A DNA stretch of 64,000 bases from Pilasporangium apinafurcum (GCA_001600495.1 BCKE01000076.1:19362-83361), one strand, 5' to 3'; shown: positions 40,327-52,947, counted from the stretch's first letter. Translations and numbers: made by a program. Notes: a model not told the origin generated them from the sequence alone.

Positions 40327-43300
40327 ATGGGGAAACTAGCAGCCGGCAAGAACACCATTCACGTGGATGAAACGCTGCATGAACGTGCGGATGCAGTTGC
40401 TAAAGGAGATGTCTCCAGAAAGGTATGTTCCACGCTGTTTTCTTACTGAGTATGCTTGATTTAGATTAAAAAGAAACGATACTTATCAACGCATTTAATG
40501 ACTATAGACGTTAACCGCGATTGGAGAGATCTACGCACAATATTTGTCCATCAGTGACCTTACCAAAGTACTAGAACATGTGAAAGAATTGGATTCTGTT
40601 GCATATCTCGAAAATGGTCTGTGGCGTGTGAATTCTATCGTCACGGATCCAAAATTGATATCGGATAAGAGTCAACAGCATTTGGTGAAAGGGTGGACAA
40701 TTTCTGTGATGATTCTGGTGAATTACAAGTTTCGTGAAGGCTGTGTGGATGGATGGGATTTCATCCAGACGGATGAAGAGACAGGAAGCGCGTGGGAGGC
40801 GTTTGTAACGACACTACTGACGGTGAAACAGGCCGAAAACAGCTCGTGGACAACTATGGAGAAGATGTATCTCATCCAGTTTCTCATCAACTGCTATCAG
40901 AGTCTCGACATTTCTGCGATTGCTAGAGTATGTATCATCGATGTGCTTCAATTCACTGTTTAGCCTCATATCTGACGCATTAAACTATAATTATTAACTC
41001 ACACGCTCGTTTTTTTACCTGTAGACGTTTCTGAAGCTGATCTCTATGCCTATTTGGGATGCACTTTCTTCTCGACAACGCCAGATTGAGTTCGAGAAGT
41101 ACCCAAAACTGGAGCGTCATTGGCAAAATATCACTAGCACAACTGTTGCAAACGGAGAGAAAGCCACGAAACGACGTAAAGTCACCAGCTCGGCGCAGCT
41201 GTCACCGTCGTCGACTCACGAGAAACGCTTTATTGTGGATCTCATTAAAGAATTTTTCAATGCCATCAACGAACCTTTCAAAACAGTGAAAGGTGACGAG
41301 TTGACAAACAGATGTACATATGCTGCTCTCTTTCTGGCGTTTGTAACGGATTTGCTCAACCAATTACCCACTCGCCGTTTTCTTCAAGTGGTATTGCGTC
41401 GATACCATTTCCTATCGATTGTCCGAAGAAGTTCTTTTGTTGCATATAGCTTCCAGTGGCGATCGAGCTCTGAAGTCACTGCGTTAAAGAAGCAATTGAG
41501 TTTACTAGAGGCGTCGCTGCATTTTGCGATCGATTCTCATACAGGAAAGTCATTGTCAGCCCGGGAGCAACGAGAAGTGTTGTCAACCCATATCCAGTCG
41601 CTGCAGCAGTATGCCTTTCACGATTTCGGTGGAACGCGTCTGGAAGAATTGGCGATCCTACCCGTATCGGCAATTGCTGACCGGAAAACATTTGCGAGCC
41701 ATTTGACACCACTGATACGTGATAATCGTGAACAGATAAACGCATTCGCGATCCTGATAGGATTAGTTGCTGATGAGGAAGAATGTGAAAAGCTCTCGAA
41801 TGATGAACTCCTGGAAGCCTTTCTGGATGAATATTCGTCGTCATCTAGTTTCGATGTGAGCAACGACCGGGATGAAGAACCAGTGTATCCTACGGAGCTT
41901 GATATTTGGAACGACCTCCTCGAAAATAGCGCTGGTCTGGGTGATGAACAAAGCGATGGCGCAACTACCGTATACAGTGGAACCGACAAGTTGATTCCAC
42001 TACTCCCTATTCGTAAGCTCGGATTGCAGTTCCTCAACATGGCGGATTACCTGCAACGCAATTATGAACTCTTTCGATTGGAAGCAGCGAGTAATATTCG
42101 AGACAATTTGGAGACATCCATTAAGCAATTGGACGCAGTGCGATCGCTAACGTCTTCAACCCACCAAACCGTCTTCCGTGGGTTTTCTCCCATGGCAACA
42201 CCGCTAGTTTCTCCTCTCAAGATCGTGAAAGTCTCGAAACCAGCGTTGGGGAAGACAGCTCCAGCATTGGTCATTGCTCAATTCGAGATTGAATTGAATA
42301 GTCAACACGATTTCAAAACATTCGATAACTACCAAACGAAGGAAGTTGTTTTTCTTGTGACGCTTCGTGCCACAAATGATGAAGCTGCTGAAGTGATGGG
42401 GTACTCAAAACAAAGTAAACTCACAGAAAATGGTACTGACAGTATTCCTTTTCCGGAAGAATACGGAGTGTTGTACGTACGAGGTGCTGAAATCATAGAG
42501 GTCGTGGACTCGAACGGGGTGCAGATCAATGAAGAAAACCCTGTAGGAAGAGGACGCAAGCGGACGCTAAAGGTTGCACTGGATGGATTGCAATACAAGA
42601 AGGACCTGGAAGATGGAAAATTGGAAGCTTACGAATTCGTGAACGTGTTGATTCGACGTAAACCGAGAGAGAACAACTTTAAGGCAGTTTTGGATACGAT
42701 GACAAATACCTGGCACAACGCGAACAAGGAGGAAATATTACCGTCGTGGCTGCACGATTTGTTTTTGGGCTACGGTGACCCATCTGCTGCTACATACAAA
42801 TCCATCTACAGGCGCAAACAGCAATACCAAGTGGAAGTCCCGCTACTGGATTTGTTTGTGGATGGTGAGCATGCCTTGGAAGCATGTGCATCTTCAGATG
42901 GTGTTTCAGTAACTTTGGTGGATACCAACAATACGAAAAAATCTCTTTCCGCAAAGGATGCGATTGGTCCATTTACTTATGTGGAAGATTTAAAAGAGAA
43001 CAACATCGTGATTCGAGCGTATCATCGAACATCGTCCTCTTCGCTTAGTCAAAATGCAGCATATCCGGTTCGTTTCACAGCTGCTCAGGTTGCCGCTGTG
43101 CGTTCTGGAATGTGTGAGGGCTTGACAGTTGTAGTAGGCCCACCAGGAACAGGAAAAACTGACGTTGCTGTTCAACTAGTACTGAATTTGTACCAAGTTA
43201 CTCCGCGCAGCGAACAGATCTTAATCATTGCTCACTCGAACCAAGCTTTGAACGATTTCTTTAGCAAGATTCTCGCTAGTGGAAAGATCAATGAAGCCGA

Positions 43301-44843
43301 AATTGTGCGATTGGGTCAAGGCCAACGGGAAGCGGAGACAAGCGGAGCGTTCCAAGGAGATTTCAGCCGGAATGGTCGTGTTAATTTCTTATTGCAGCGC
43401 CGTATCGCGTTACTGAAAGAAGTCGAGTTGATGGCGAAGTGGCTAGAGGCGAGAGATGCCAAACTATACGCTGGATTGAGCGGCTCTGCTAGCTACTCTT
43501 GTGAGAATGCATTGCATTTCTATCAGTTCTACATAAAGGATTTGGTGGACAATGCAAAGCAAGCAGAAAAACTGACTGAAGACGTGCTGCTTAAGGAATA
43601 CTTTGCCTCGCGAACAGGAACTCCACCGAAGGAACTGACTGAAGTCCAGAAATTGGCATCTGACATTGAAGCATACTTTGGTGAGCTGAATCGACTTCAG
43701 CCATTTGAGTTGCTTCAAACCACCAAACAGCAAGGAGAGATGTACTTGGTTCACCATGCACGAATCGTTGCGATGACTTGTACTCATGCTGCCTTAAATC
43801 ACGCCAAGTTAGTCAAACTAGGACTGACGTTTGGCAGTCTGGTCATGGAAGAAGCGGGCCAAGTGAGCGAGATCGATGCGCTTATTCCTTTACTGTTGGC
43901 GTATTCTTCTTCGTCTTCCAAGACTCTCAAAACGAGTACTGGAAGCTCAAATCTGAAACGAGTGGTATTGATGGGGGATCCGAAGCAACTGCCGCCAATT
44001 GTCAAGTCCATGGCACTAAAAAACTATGCACGGTTAGACCAAAGTCTCTTCACTCGACTACTTCGCCTGGGCGTTCCTCACATCATGTTGGACCAACAGG
44101 GACGCAGTCGCTCGTCGCTAGCAGATCTGTATCGTTGGCGATATAACGATAGTAAAGCGCAATTGGGGGATTTAATGCATGTCACTGTCACTCCAGCGTT
44201 CCAGAATGCGAATGCTGGGTTTGCATCCGTAGCACAAATGATTCATCTTCCTAACGCGAACGAAAGGCAAGTCCGTCCGTTTGCGTATGAAAACGAAGAG
44301 GAAGCCCGTTTCTTGGTCGCATTGTTCAAGTACATGCTCACCATCGGTTATAAGGCAGAGACAATCACGATGCTCACGACGTACAATGCCCAAAAGGATC
44401 TGTTGCAGCAGCTGCTTCGAGCAGAATCATCACTGCCACGGTGTAAAGTATCGACAGTGGATCGTTTCCAAGGACAACAGAACGATTACATTTTGCTGTC
44501 AACCGTCCGGAGTGGCGCTTCCGTGGGACATTTGCGTGATGTTCGTCGCGCCACGACAGCGTTTTCACGCGCACGCCTTGGACTATACATTGTCGGAAAT
44601 GAGAAAACGTTTTCGCGATGCAAGGAACTAGAACCGTTCTTCACTCAACTTCGAGCTATTGCAGGAGACCACGGCACCCAATTGACACTAGTCCCATCCG
44701 AACAATTTGGAAGTAAATCGATCAGAAAGATTGCAGAACCTGTGCAGAAGGGGAAAAAAAAGAAGAGCGATGTCCAGGTGGTAGAAGATCGCAAACAATT
44801 GGAGCAATTGGTTGCTAACCTGTCAAAGACCAGTAGCAAGTGA
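40327..44843 (+). CDS. AQR: Aquarius-like intron-binding RNA helicase
   Basis: Three exons: 40327-40422, 40508-40927 and 41025-44843, all phase 0, 1444 residues, close to the roughly 1480 of animal Aquarius. The N-terminal half is the helical (ARM-like) and stalk region (LFLAFVTDLLNQLPTRRFLQVVLRRYHFL). The superfamily-1 helicase core has VVGPPGTGKTDVA (about residue 877), VMEEAGQVSEIDALIP (Walker-B variant EEAGQ, about 1113), LMGDPKQLPPIV, GRSRSSLADLY and TVDRFQGQQNDYILLS (about 1317). Aquarius binds the intron in spliceosomes and is needed for late splicing steps and snoRNP assembly. The order and motifs are diagnostic of AQR rather than Upf1 or Sen1. It ends 30 bp from the convergent methyltransferase gene. 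Confidence 0.94.
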
Positions 44844-44873
44844 GTAGTTTTAGCATTATGAACAATTCTCGAG

Positions 44874-45948
44874 TCAGACAAGTGCAAACATCTTGACTGG
44901 GTACAATTCCTCTGGAAAGTTGCGCTGTGTTTGCTCGGTGATGATCGTGAGCCCTGCTTGTTCGAAGAGGCTCTTGAAATATACAACTGATCTGAGAAAA
45001 CACAGAAAGCGGAGGTAGAGAGTGAGCAACAGAGGTAAGAATGATATGATGTTGATCTGCTTTAATATCAACAAATACCTTGTAATACTGCTGTCCTGGC
45101 GGTCAATATCGTACGGCAGACCAGATTGAAGCATATTCTCCTTAATCCCAATCCATCCATGAGGTTTCAGTGCTTGTTGGCAGCGTCGCAAGAAATGCAC
45201 CAAGTCAACGTCGGTAAGATGTGACAGTACCCATTGGATCCAGATCAGGTCATACGAATTTGCAGGCGGATCAAACTCTTGCAGTCCCATGCAGTAGAGG
45301 CTGCGTATTTGTTGCTGCATCGATCTGTTTTCGTGTCCAAGATATTGTGGCACACTCTGCAGCAATCGTGGACTCTGCTCTACCAAATCCACTTGCTGGA
45401 ATGTCGGCAAGAGTAGCAATTTCGTCACGCGACCAATCCCAGCGCCACAATCCACTGCAACGTTCCGCTGCCATTGTGGGCGTAGTGTTTGCACACGATC
45501 GAGAAAAATTTTCGAGTCTGTAATGTCGGCAGGTGATACGTGCGCGAAACCTCCCAAGACGCCGTTGTCACTCAAAGGACAATTAGCTTCATTATCCCAA
45601 TAATCATTGGCACTGGTATACCAGCTCAGTTGTTGTTGCTGAGAATCTTGGCCATCCGTGGATGCATCTGCTAACTCATTCATCCACATTTCATAGACAC
45701 TCCTACAGTCGATAGTCATTTACATTATGACTTCATTGCTCACTATAGTGGATGGGAAAATGTAGATGAACGTACTCATAATCTGGATGCTCGTCGAACT
45801 CTTTGGCGGCATTGAGTGCACGTTGGACTTTAGTGGCAATCGCGTATACTTCATCCCAGTTCACACCTGTAGAGTGTGGTTTGCGGATCATCGTCACATC
45901 TTTCGCAGAGGATGCCGACGTTGCAGCAGCGGGGTGACTGGTGGACAT
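44874..45948 (-). CDS. Alpha-N-methyltransferase NTMT1-like
   Basis: Three exons on the minus strand: 45948-45776, 45702-45079 and 44991-44874, phases exact, 304 residues. After a Ser/Ala-rich, non-conserved N-terminus, SWYTSANDYWDNE and DNGVLGGFAHVSPADITDSKIFL are the family's YW ... GMLGG ... DI-x-x-S signature. VAVDCGAGIGRVTKLLL is the SAM-binding Asp-x-Gly-x-Gly loop; IWIQWVLSHLTD and GWIGIKENM follow. These enzymes methylate the alpha-amine of Xaa-Pro-Lys N-termini (for example RCC1). The C-terminal exon completes the fold (FEQAGLTIITEQTQRNFPEELYPVKMFAL). Length is somewhat above the human 223 because of the N-terminal extension. It is divergent from the ABC transporter gene 165 bp away. 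Confidence 0.88.
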
Positions 45949-46113
45949 GATGATCAATCTTGGTGTTCCAAGCGGTAGGTGCTACTTTTGCGAGTAGTCC
46001 GCATTTTTGCCAAATGGCCGTTTAATATGTACCCAATTTGCCAGTTCACCTTAACGAGAGATTCGTATATTTAATTGAGAGGTGACCAGGTTTTTCACAA
46101 CGGCGAACCAGTG

Positions 46114-49100
46114 ATGGATGAATATGGATCAATCAGAGGAGTCAACGGAAGCGCCAAGGAAGAGAAAATGAACTACCAGGCGGATGTGCCCACCAGAACG
46201 TTGCTGTCACGTATTCTTTTTCGCTTCGTACAACCCCTGGTGACGTTGAGTACACGCCAAAAGCTACAGCTCGATGATATTTGGCCACTTGATACAGCAC
46301 TCTCGAGCGAAAACGCCTCCCACGACTTTCGCTTGGCGTACGCAAAGACACAAAGTTTGATGTTATCAATATGGCGAACGGAGTGGAAGGACATCGGAAT
46401 CAGCAGCCTGCTAGGATTGCTTTCGGTCGTCACCTTCGCACTTGTGCCGCTCTTCCTCTTCCGTCTCTTGACGCTCGTGATGGTACAGCCAACAGCACAA
46501 AGGGCGACGATGCAAATTTTGCTGCTGCTTTTTGGTCTCCTCTGTGGGACGCTATTAACTGTTGTCTTGGGCCGCCACGCGGAATTCCGCATGTTACGAG
46601 TTCAAATTCGTGTCGTAGCGGCGATTCGGTCGCTTCTTTTCGAGAAATCGATGGAGCGACCACAACAAATAACGAAACGCCGTGGCCGACTCACAGCCAT
46701 TGCGACGATTTCTTCAACCAACATCGTCCACGTGAGCTGGCTCATCATCCGCTTGCATCACGCATGGATAGCGGCCAGCAAGTTGTTAATCCTTCTATTC
46801 CTCATTCACTACACACTGGAGGTAGACGCCAGCGTCATCATCGTCTCCCTCACTCCTATTAGCCTGGTGATGCTGGTCCTCACCATAGCGACCGTCAAAT
46901 TGAACCAGGAATGCACGAAGAAACGAGAAAAGACGCTCAATAAACTCAACGCCTGTTTTCAAGGCATTCAAGCTGTAAAAATGCATGCATGGGAGAAGAA
47001 AATGCATACAAAGATCATGCGACAAAGAATGAAAGAAGAAGTAAAGCAAAAATGGTTGTTGGGATTACGTACTTTGCGATTTTGCGCGATTTGGAAGGCG
47101 CCATCACTGGCCTCTGTGGCGATTTTCTACTCCTTAGCAATCTCAAGTATTAATTTTTCTCCAGCAACTGCCTTTACGTCAATGGTGCTCTTTCAACGAA
47201 TTCAAACAGAATTTGAGGAACTGATCTTTGGTTGCCGAGTGCTTGTTGAAGGAAGCAATGGATTACGCAAGATCAGGCGATATCTTAATCAATGTGAAGC
47301 AAGTGTTCAGTCCAATATTTTGATGGAAGATAGGGATCAGAGGTATCCTCCAAATACTGTTGTGGCTATTGACCATGCATTTCTGTGCGAAGGAAGGGAT
47401 CCATTGGATTTTGTGTTGACGAATGTCAACGTGACAGCTTCCGTCGGTGAGCTGGTTGTAGTCTATGGCAAAGCTGGTGCTGGGAAGTCTACATTGCTCA
47501 CATCTCTGCTGGGTGAAGTTGTTCCTGTTCGTGGTCAAGTATATGTATCTGGAAAATATAAAGTCGCCTACTGCTCTCAAGACCCATGGCTACAAACACT
47601 CAGCGTTAAAGAGAATATTCTATTTGGCTCTGGATATGACGAAACCAAGTATTATCGTGTACTTGAGGCGTGTTGCCTGTTTGATGATCTTAACGCACTT
47701 CCTGATGGCGAAGATACTATGATAGGTCCGAAAGGTGTCAACTTATCCGGAGGTCAACAGTCTCGTATCGCTCTAGCACGGGCGTTTTATACCGATGCAG
47801 ATCTGTTCATTCTGGATTGCCCACTTGCGAATGTTGACGCTATCGTTCAGAGCGACTTGTTTCGTAAGGGGCTGTTGGAGTTGCTCCGTCACAAAACTGT
47901 AATTATGGCGACGCATAATCCCGAAATCATTTCATCCGAGTTCGTTGATCGGTTATGGGAAGTGGATTCAATGACAGTGACGGAGACAAGTAGGAACACT
48001 TCGCTGAAAAGTGAAGATTATGGTAAACATGTTTCTAGCCGTCGCGTACGACAGCTAGCTGATATTCCGCCGTGGAGAACTCATGCAGCATTTCCAATTT
48101 CCGGCTCATCAACTAGCATCGTTGATGCGGTGCACAGACAATCATTATTGTCGGTATCTTCAACTAGTGATTTCAAACGGATAATTCGCCTGTCTTCAGT
48201 ACCCGATATTTTGAAGGCGGATGATACTGTGCGACAGATGCAAACTCTACTAATTCGAGTTGCCAAAGACATGCTATGGGAAAATGAGCGATGGCACTTG
48301 ACAATTTTATCCTTTCTTCTTCTCATCATCTTCGGGGGATTCACCTTGTTTGGTGGTTTTTATTTGGCGTATTGGAGCGATCTCCCATATTCGGTTGATA
48401 CTGTGCAGCATGCTGCTTTCGTATATGCGTTCTTCGTTGGTGGTGCGTTTGTAACACTGTTTGCAAGTATGCTAGTGCTAGTGTTTTCCGTGTCCCAATG
48501 CGCCAGTGTCTACTTCAGCGATATGACTAAAGCACTTCTACACGCTCCGATGGCATTCTTTTACCGGACCCCGATTGGAGAAATTTTAGTGCGTTATTCC
48601 ACCGATATTCAAGTCACTGATCTCATGATTTCGTTCCGATTCTCAAGTGCACTTCACGGCGTTGTCTCGATTTTTGGCTCAGTTATCACGATTTTTTACT
48701 TTCTTGGGATCGCTGGTGTGCTAATTGGCTTGCTGACTTTCTATATTTGCAAGCAGGTTGTCAGAGACCGTTTGTTTGCTCAAGTCTTTACCTTACAGAA
48801 CGCCCTCGATGCTCGACACCTCAACTTTGTGTCTGAGGCTCTGGATGGCAGTGCGGTCATCCGTGCATTTGGATCTCATCAGATGCAACGTTTTTGCCAG
48901 AATCATAGCAGGATGCTTGACCATCACTCAAGAGTCTTGTTCGCGATAGAAGCATATCAAAGCTGGGTTCTGATAAACTACTCTGTTGTCTTCGGAGCCT
49001 TTTTTGTGATTTTAGTCGTTATACTAGCTCAGGGAGGACTTCAAGCAAGCGATTTGGGTTTAATTATTGTCTGTATCTTTACGATTCAGCACAAAGTGAT

Positions 49101-49989
49101 CGATCTATCTGCTGATTTGCTGAATATGACAGTGCAAGTCGGTGGCATCGGACGTATTCTCGAGTTTCAGTCAATTGCTGCCGAAGACAATGGCCAAAGT
49201 ACCTCCGTCTTGCCTACGGTAGTGTGGCCAACAAAAGGAGAGATCGTGTTTGATCACGTTTGGTTCCAGTACGACAACCTGTCTCCATTTGCTTTGAAAA
49301 ACGTGTCGATGACTATAGCGGCTGGAGAGAAGATCGGAGTTGTTGGAAGAACAGGTTCAGGGAAGAGTTCTTTAGCGATAGCGTTATTCCGTGTGCATGA
49401 ATTATCGCGTGGACGAATTTTGATCGATGGGATGGATATCTGTCGACTACGGTTGAGTGATTTACGAAGTCGGCTTTGCATGATTCCACAAAGTCCGATT
49501 TTTTATCGTTGCTCAGTGCGTTCGTATATGGATCCATTTGATGAGTTCGATGACGCAACATTGTGGCGAGTGTTGCGCAAAAGTGGATTGTGCGACGACC
49601 AGGATGGTTTGCAAATGACCAACCGTGTGCATGTGAGTAGCTTGAAGAAGCCGCTGGTGGAGAATGGCGTGAACTGGAGCGTGGGAGAACGGCAGCTGTT
49701 AGTGCTTGCTCGTGCATTACTGAAACCTTCCCGCGTGGTGATTCTGGACGAATCTTTTTCGTCGGTGGACCAAGAATGTGCAGAACGATTGCTGCGCGTC
49801 ATGGCGACTGAGTTTGCGTTGTCAACAATAATCTTAATCACCCATCGATTGGATCAAGTGTTGGGGTTCGACCGTATTGTGGTGATGCAAGACGGTAAGG
49901 TAGTGGAGTGTGGGAAAGCGGAAGAGTTGGTCGCGAATCCAAACAGTGTATTTTACGAATTTTTAGAGACAACCTTATTGACGTATTAA
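46114..49989 (+). CDS. ABCC-type (MRP-like) ABC transporter
   Basis: 1291 residues in one exon from the first ATG. Order: TMD1 (about residues 75-370), NBD1, TMD2 (about 730-1010) and NBD2; there is no extra N-terminal TMD0. NBD1 has Walker A YGKAGAGKSTLL (about 451), signature LSGGQQSRIALARA (about 543) and Walker B LFILDCPLANVD, where the usual acidic residue after Asp is Cys, as in the degenerate NBD1 of ABCC proteins. NBD2 has VGRTGSGKSSL (about 1078), a signature WSVGERQLLVLARA with V and E in place of the usual LSGGQ residues, Walker B VVILDESFSSVD with catalytic Glu, and ITHRLDQ. It should export organic anions or conjugates across a membrane. Substrate unknown. Confidence 0.93.
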   Translation: MDEYGSIRGVNGSAKEEKMNYQADVPTRTLLSRILFRFVQPLVTLSTRQKLQLDDIWPLDTALSSENASHDFRLAYAKTQSLMLSIWRTEWKDIGISSLLGLLSVVTFALVPLFLFRLLTLVMVQPTAQRATMQILLLLFGLLCGTLLTVVLGRHAEFRMLRVQIRVVAAIRSLLFEKSMERPQQITKRRGRLTAIATISSTNIVHVSWLIIRLHHAWIAASKLLILLFLIHYTLEVDASVIIVSLTPISLVMLVLTIATVKLNQECTKKREKTLNKLNACFQGIQAVKMHAWEKKMHTKIMRQRMKEEVKQKWLLGLRTLRFCAIWKAPSLASVAIFYSLAISSINFSPATAFTSMVLFQRIQTEFEELIFGCRVLVEGSNGLRKIRRYLNQCEASVQSNILMEDRDQRYPPNTVVAIDHAFLCEGRDPLDFVLTNVNVTASVGELVVVYGKAGAGKSTLLTSLLGEVVPVRGQVYVSGKYKVAYCSQDPWLQTLSVKENILFGSGYDETKYYRVLEACCLFDDLNALPDGEDTMIGPKGVNLSGGQQSRIALARAFYTDADLFILDCPLANVDAIVQSDLFRKGLLELLRHKTVIMATHNPEIISSEFVDRLWEVDSMTVTETSRNTSLKSEDYGKHVSSRRVRQLADIPPWRTHAAFPISGSSTSIVDAVHRQSLLSVSSTSDFKRIIRLSSVPDILKADDTVRQMQTLLIRVAKDMLWENERWHLTILSFLLLIIFGGFTLFGGFYLAYWSDLPYSVDTVQHAAFVYAFFVGGAFVTLFASMLVLVFSVSQCASVYFSDMTKALLHAPMAFFYRTPIGEILVRYSTDIQVTDLMISFRFSSALHGVVSIFGSVITIFYFLGIAGVLIGLLTFYICKQVVRDRLFAQVFTLQNALDARHLNFVSEALDGSAVIRAFGSHQMQRFCQNHSRMLDHHSRVLFAIEAYQSWVLINYSVVFGAFFVILVVILAQGGLQASDLGLIIVCIFTIQHKVIDLSADLLNMTVQVGGIGRILEFQSIAAEDNGQSTSVLPTVVWPTKGEIVFDHVWFQYDNLSPFALKNVSMTIAAGEKIGVVGRTGSGKSSLAIALFRVHELSRGRILIDGMDICRLRLSDLRSRLCMIPQSPIFYRCSVRSYMDPFDEFDDATLWRVLRKSGLCDDQDGLQMTNRVHVSSLKKPLVENGVNWSVGERQLLVLARALLKPSRVVILDESFSSVDQECAERLLRVMATEFALSTIILITHRLDQVLGFDRIVVMQDGKVVECGKAEELVANPNSVFYEFLETTLLTY

Positions 49990-51270
49990 TGTTCATGATA
50001 TCTGGATACGGCTGTATAAGAGCATCCTCATCGGTTGAACTAAAATCCGATAAAGGATACGTGATCGAGGTTCATGTTTTACACTCATTCCCCAATCTGA
50101 CAAAACCCGGATCAGATCCTGTAGAATACCATTCTGCAGAGATCGCCGAGTAAAACTTGAATACCGGATCACCCCGAGATGGAATAAATGCGAGCGACAA
50201 AATCTTCGAAGCAGTCCATGGAGGTGGAGAAAGCTGTGACATCAGTACTGGTCAAAGATCATCTGGAGCATTGTACATGGTCTAATTTGTAGGCATATTT
50301 CGACCAAATCTCTAAAACAATCTTTAAATTTCTTTGTTGTGTGCAAAGGGCCGAAACAATATAGAGATTTGGCAGAACTAAAAATAAGTATTTTTAATAC
50401 TCTCTGGATCTGTGCCAGATGAAGAACAAGAGACCATTCGAGTATCTGCCATGTTACCGAATCCTATCTGAGATTTCCGAGTTCATCAATCTGTGTGAGA
50501 GAGGTCCTTACTTCGAGGAGAAAAAACGGAAAAAGCACCAGCCAGCTCAATGGTACTATTAGTAAAGAAGACGGTTTTGATGCAGCGACTCGCTACTTTG
50601 AGGAAGGCACGAACTGCAGAGTCCGGTATTCAGGCGCTTTGTCCGTCTGGATCAAAGGAGAAAAAAGCCCATGAAGTCAGCAACGACGAGGAGGGAATTG
50701 AGGGTCGATTGCAGTAAATATACAAGAAGTCAATGAAGCAGTTGTAATGATTCTAGTACTAATATGAGCTTTTGGTTTATCAAAGTTTGTGTACTGCTTT
50801 GTCAACGCGAAATCTACAGAACTTCACTTGTAGTAAACACTGGGGTTTCGTATTGAGATGGGGTGATGTTATAGTATCTGATCTTTTATCTTGTAATGAA
50901 TGAAGAGATGAAATCGACAATACGCCAAAGAGGCGCATAATGACGCGTCGCACATGCCAATCAAAGCCAACTTATCTATTCTTGGCGATGGATCTTCAGA
51001 AGGAAATCAAAAGAAGAAGAGATCCTGAAGTTTTTTGTTGAGAATGTTGGCGGATCTGATGACCAATATCCAATTTTATACATCACACCCATCAGTTCCC
51101 GTTTTTTCGAATATCCAAGTCACGTATGAGTTGCGCTAGTGCAACTTTAGCTCCCACGCTGGATTCGCGTGGGTGTGGCATATAAAGTTTGACAAGGTGT
51201 GGGGCCAACGGCTGTCCGTCATCCGCAGGAATCGGAACGAGAAGCTCCATTAGCTTCATCTCGCACTACC
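49990..51270. other. Intergenic region with coding-like remnants at about 50.40-50.73 kb
   Basis: About 1.3 kb between the ABC transporter and polyprenyl synthase genes. Between about 50420 and 50720 successive plus frames of 45, 38 and 43 codons overlap (for example YLPCYRILSEISEFINLCER and GFDAATRYFEEGTNCRVRY), which looks like a coding sequence broken by frame changes, but no family is recognised. The rest is unremarkable. The 51.1-51.27 kb part is likely promoter. Confidence 0.35.
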
Positions 51271-52947
51271 ATGAAGCTCCTGCTGCGTGGAGTGCATGGA
51301 CGCAAGTACAGTAGTCTACGTGACCATGCCATGCGTGCCATGGCCGACAAACTACGGAGCAGCATCGAATCGAATCCAAACCTCTGGCTCAGCGCTAGCG
51401 CAGTGGTACGTCCAATTTATCATTCTGCTATACCTTTCAGCATCTTATACACTCTTGCATACTATTGGATGTAGGATGAGCCAACGGTGTCGATTCTCGA
51501 TCCAGCTCCAGGATATGCGCTCGTGAATGGAGACGGTGCGCTTCATCGAAGTCTCAGTGACGATTTTGACGCGTACGTTGCTCTCCTTCTCGATTGCTTT
51601 GAAGGCAATTGGCTCTTATTACTGTCGCTGTTGTCTTGTGTGATCTTATTGTAGATTACCGAATGGTAGATCGATCGCGATCGAGTACTTGCACATGGAC
51701 AAAACTACGTTGGCAGATCCGTTCCGACTCGTGAAGCAGGAAATGGGAGATATCAACGAAAGTATCAAGCGTATCTTGGGATCAGACCATCCGGTGCTCT
51801 CAGCAGTAGCCAAGTACTTCTTTGAGCACGACGGCGGCAAGAAAGTACGACCAACAATGGTATTACTGGTATCGCAAGCGGCTGAAGCGCATCGCAATGC
51901 AACCAACAGTCCGTTACCGACAACACAGTCAGTAGAGTTCACGATTGCTTCCCAGCAGCGGCTCGCAGAGATCACGTACGTTAGTTTCTGCATTTCGGAA
52001 TTTCATTGCAAACTGGTAAGCGGATGGTAATGTTCTTTTTTGTCAACTACAGTGAGATGATTCATACAGCGAGTCTATTGCATGACGACGTGATCGACGA
52101 AGCTGATACCCGTCGCGGCGTGCCGTCAGTAAACAAAGTCTTTGGTTCAAAACTCGCTATTCTCGCGGGTGATTTCCTGTTGGCTCGATCGTCGATCTGC
52201 CTCGCGCGATTGCGGTCATTAGAAACCGTAGAGTTGATGTCGACTGCCATTGAACACCTCGTGAAAGGAGAGGTGATGCAGATGAAGAACGCTGATGGCA
52301 AGGACATTACACCATTTGAGTATTATCTACGCAAGAATTACTACAAGACTGGTTCACTCATGGCAAACAGTTGCAAGGCGGCGTTGAAACTGGCGAAGCA
52401 CGAGGACTATGTTTGTGACTTGGGATTTGCATACGGTCGACATCTCGGGCTTGCGTTCCAGGTAATATACTGGTTGATTGAAAACATTCTGTTGAGCGCG
52501 TTATCTAATTATCTTTATATTTGTTTGCATGCATAGCTCATTGATGATGTCCTCGACTATTCAGGGCATCAAAGTGGCAAGCCGTTGCTGGCGGATTTAA
52601 AAGCAGGCTTGTCCACGGCACCATTGCTGCTCGCTCAAGAAGAATTCCCTGTGTTACGAAAGTTGTCGGCACGAAAATTTGCCAAGGACGGAGATATTGA
52701 TCTGGTGCGATCGTTACTCGATTATACGTGAGCGATGGCGATAGTAACTAACACATGATCCACGTGGTGACCACTATCCTTGTAGGCATCAGAGCTGGTG
52801 GAGAAGAGCACAGGTATTGAACGCTCCCGGGTCCTGGCGATTGGCCAAGCAGAACTCGCTTGCCAGGTAGCGATGCAGTTTTCACCATCGCCTGCGCGAG
52901 ATGCATTAATCCGTCTGGCACAGCTCGTTGTCGATCGAAACAAATAG
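51271..52947 (+). CDS. trans-polyprenyl diphosphate synthase (ubiquinone side chain)
   Basis: Six exons: 51271-51405, 51475-51572, 51655-51975, 52053-52461, 52537-52704 and 52786-52947, 430 residues. The N-terminus (MKLLLRGVHGRKYSSLRDHA) is basic and Ser/Leu-rich, fitting a mitochondrial presequence. Motifs: GGKKVRPTMVLL (substrate Lys/Arg), LLHDDVIDEADTRRG (first Asp-rich motif), KTGSLMANSCKA and LIDDVLDYSG (second Asp-rich motif). It condenses IPP units onto an allylic diphosphate to make the long-chain tail of ubiquinone, like COQ1/PDSS1. The fifth donor was set at GTGCGA (52705) because this keeps the human-like spacing GDIDL-ASELVEKSTGI; the nearby GTGAGC at 52728 would shift frame. The C-terminal RDALIRLAQLVVDRNK is also typical. 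Confidence 0.93.
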
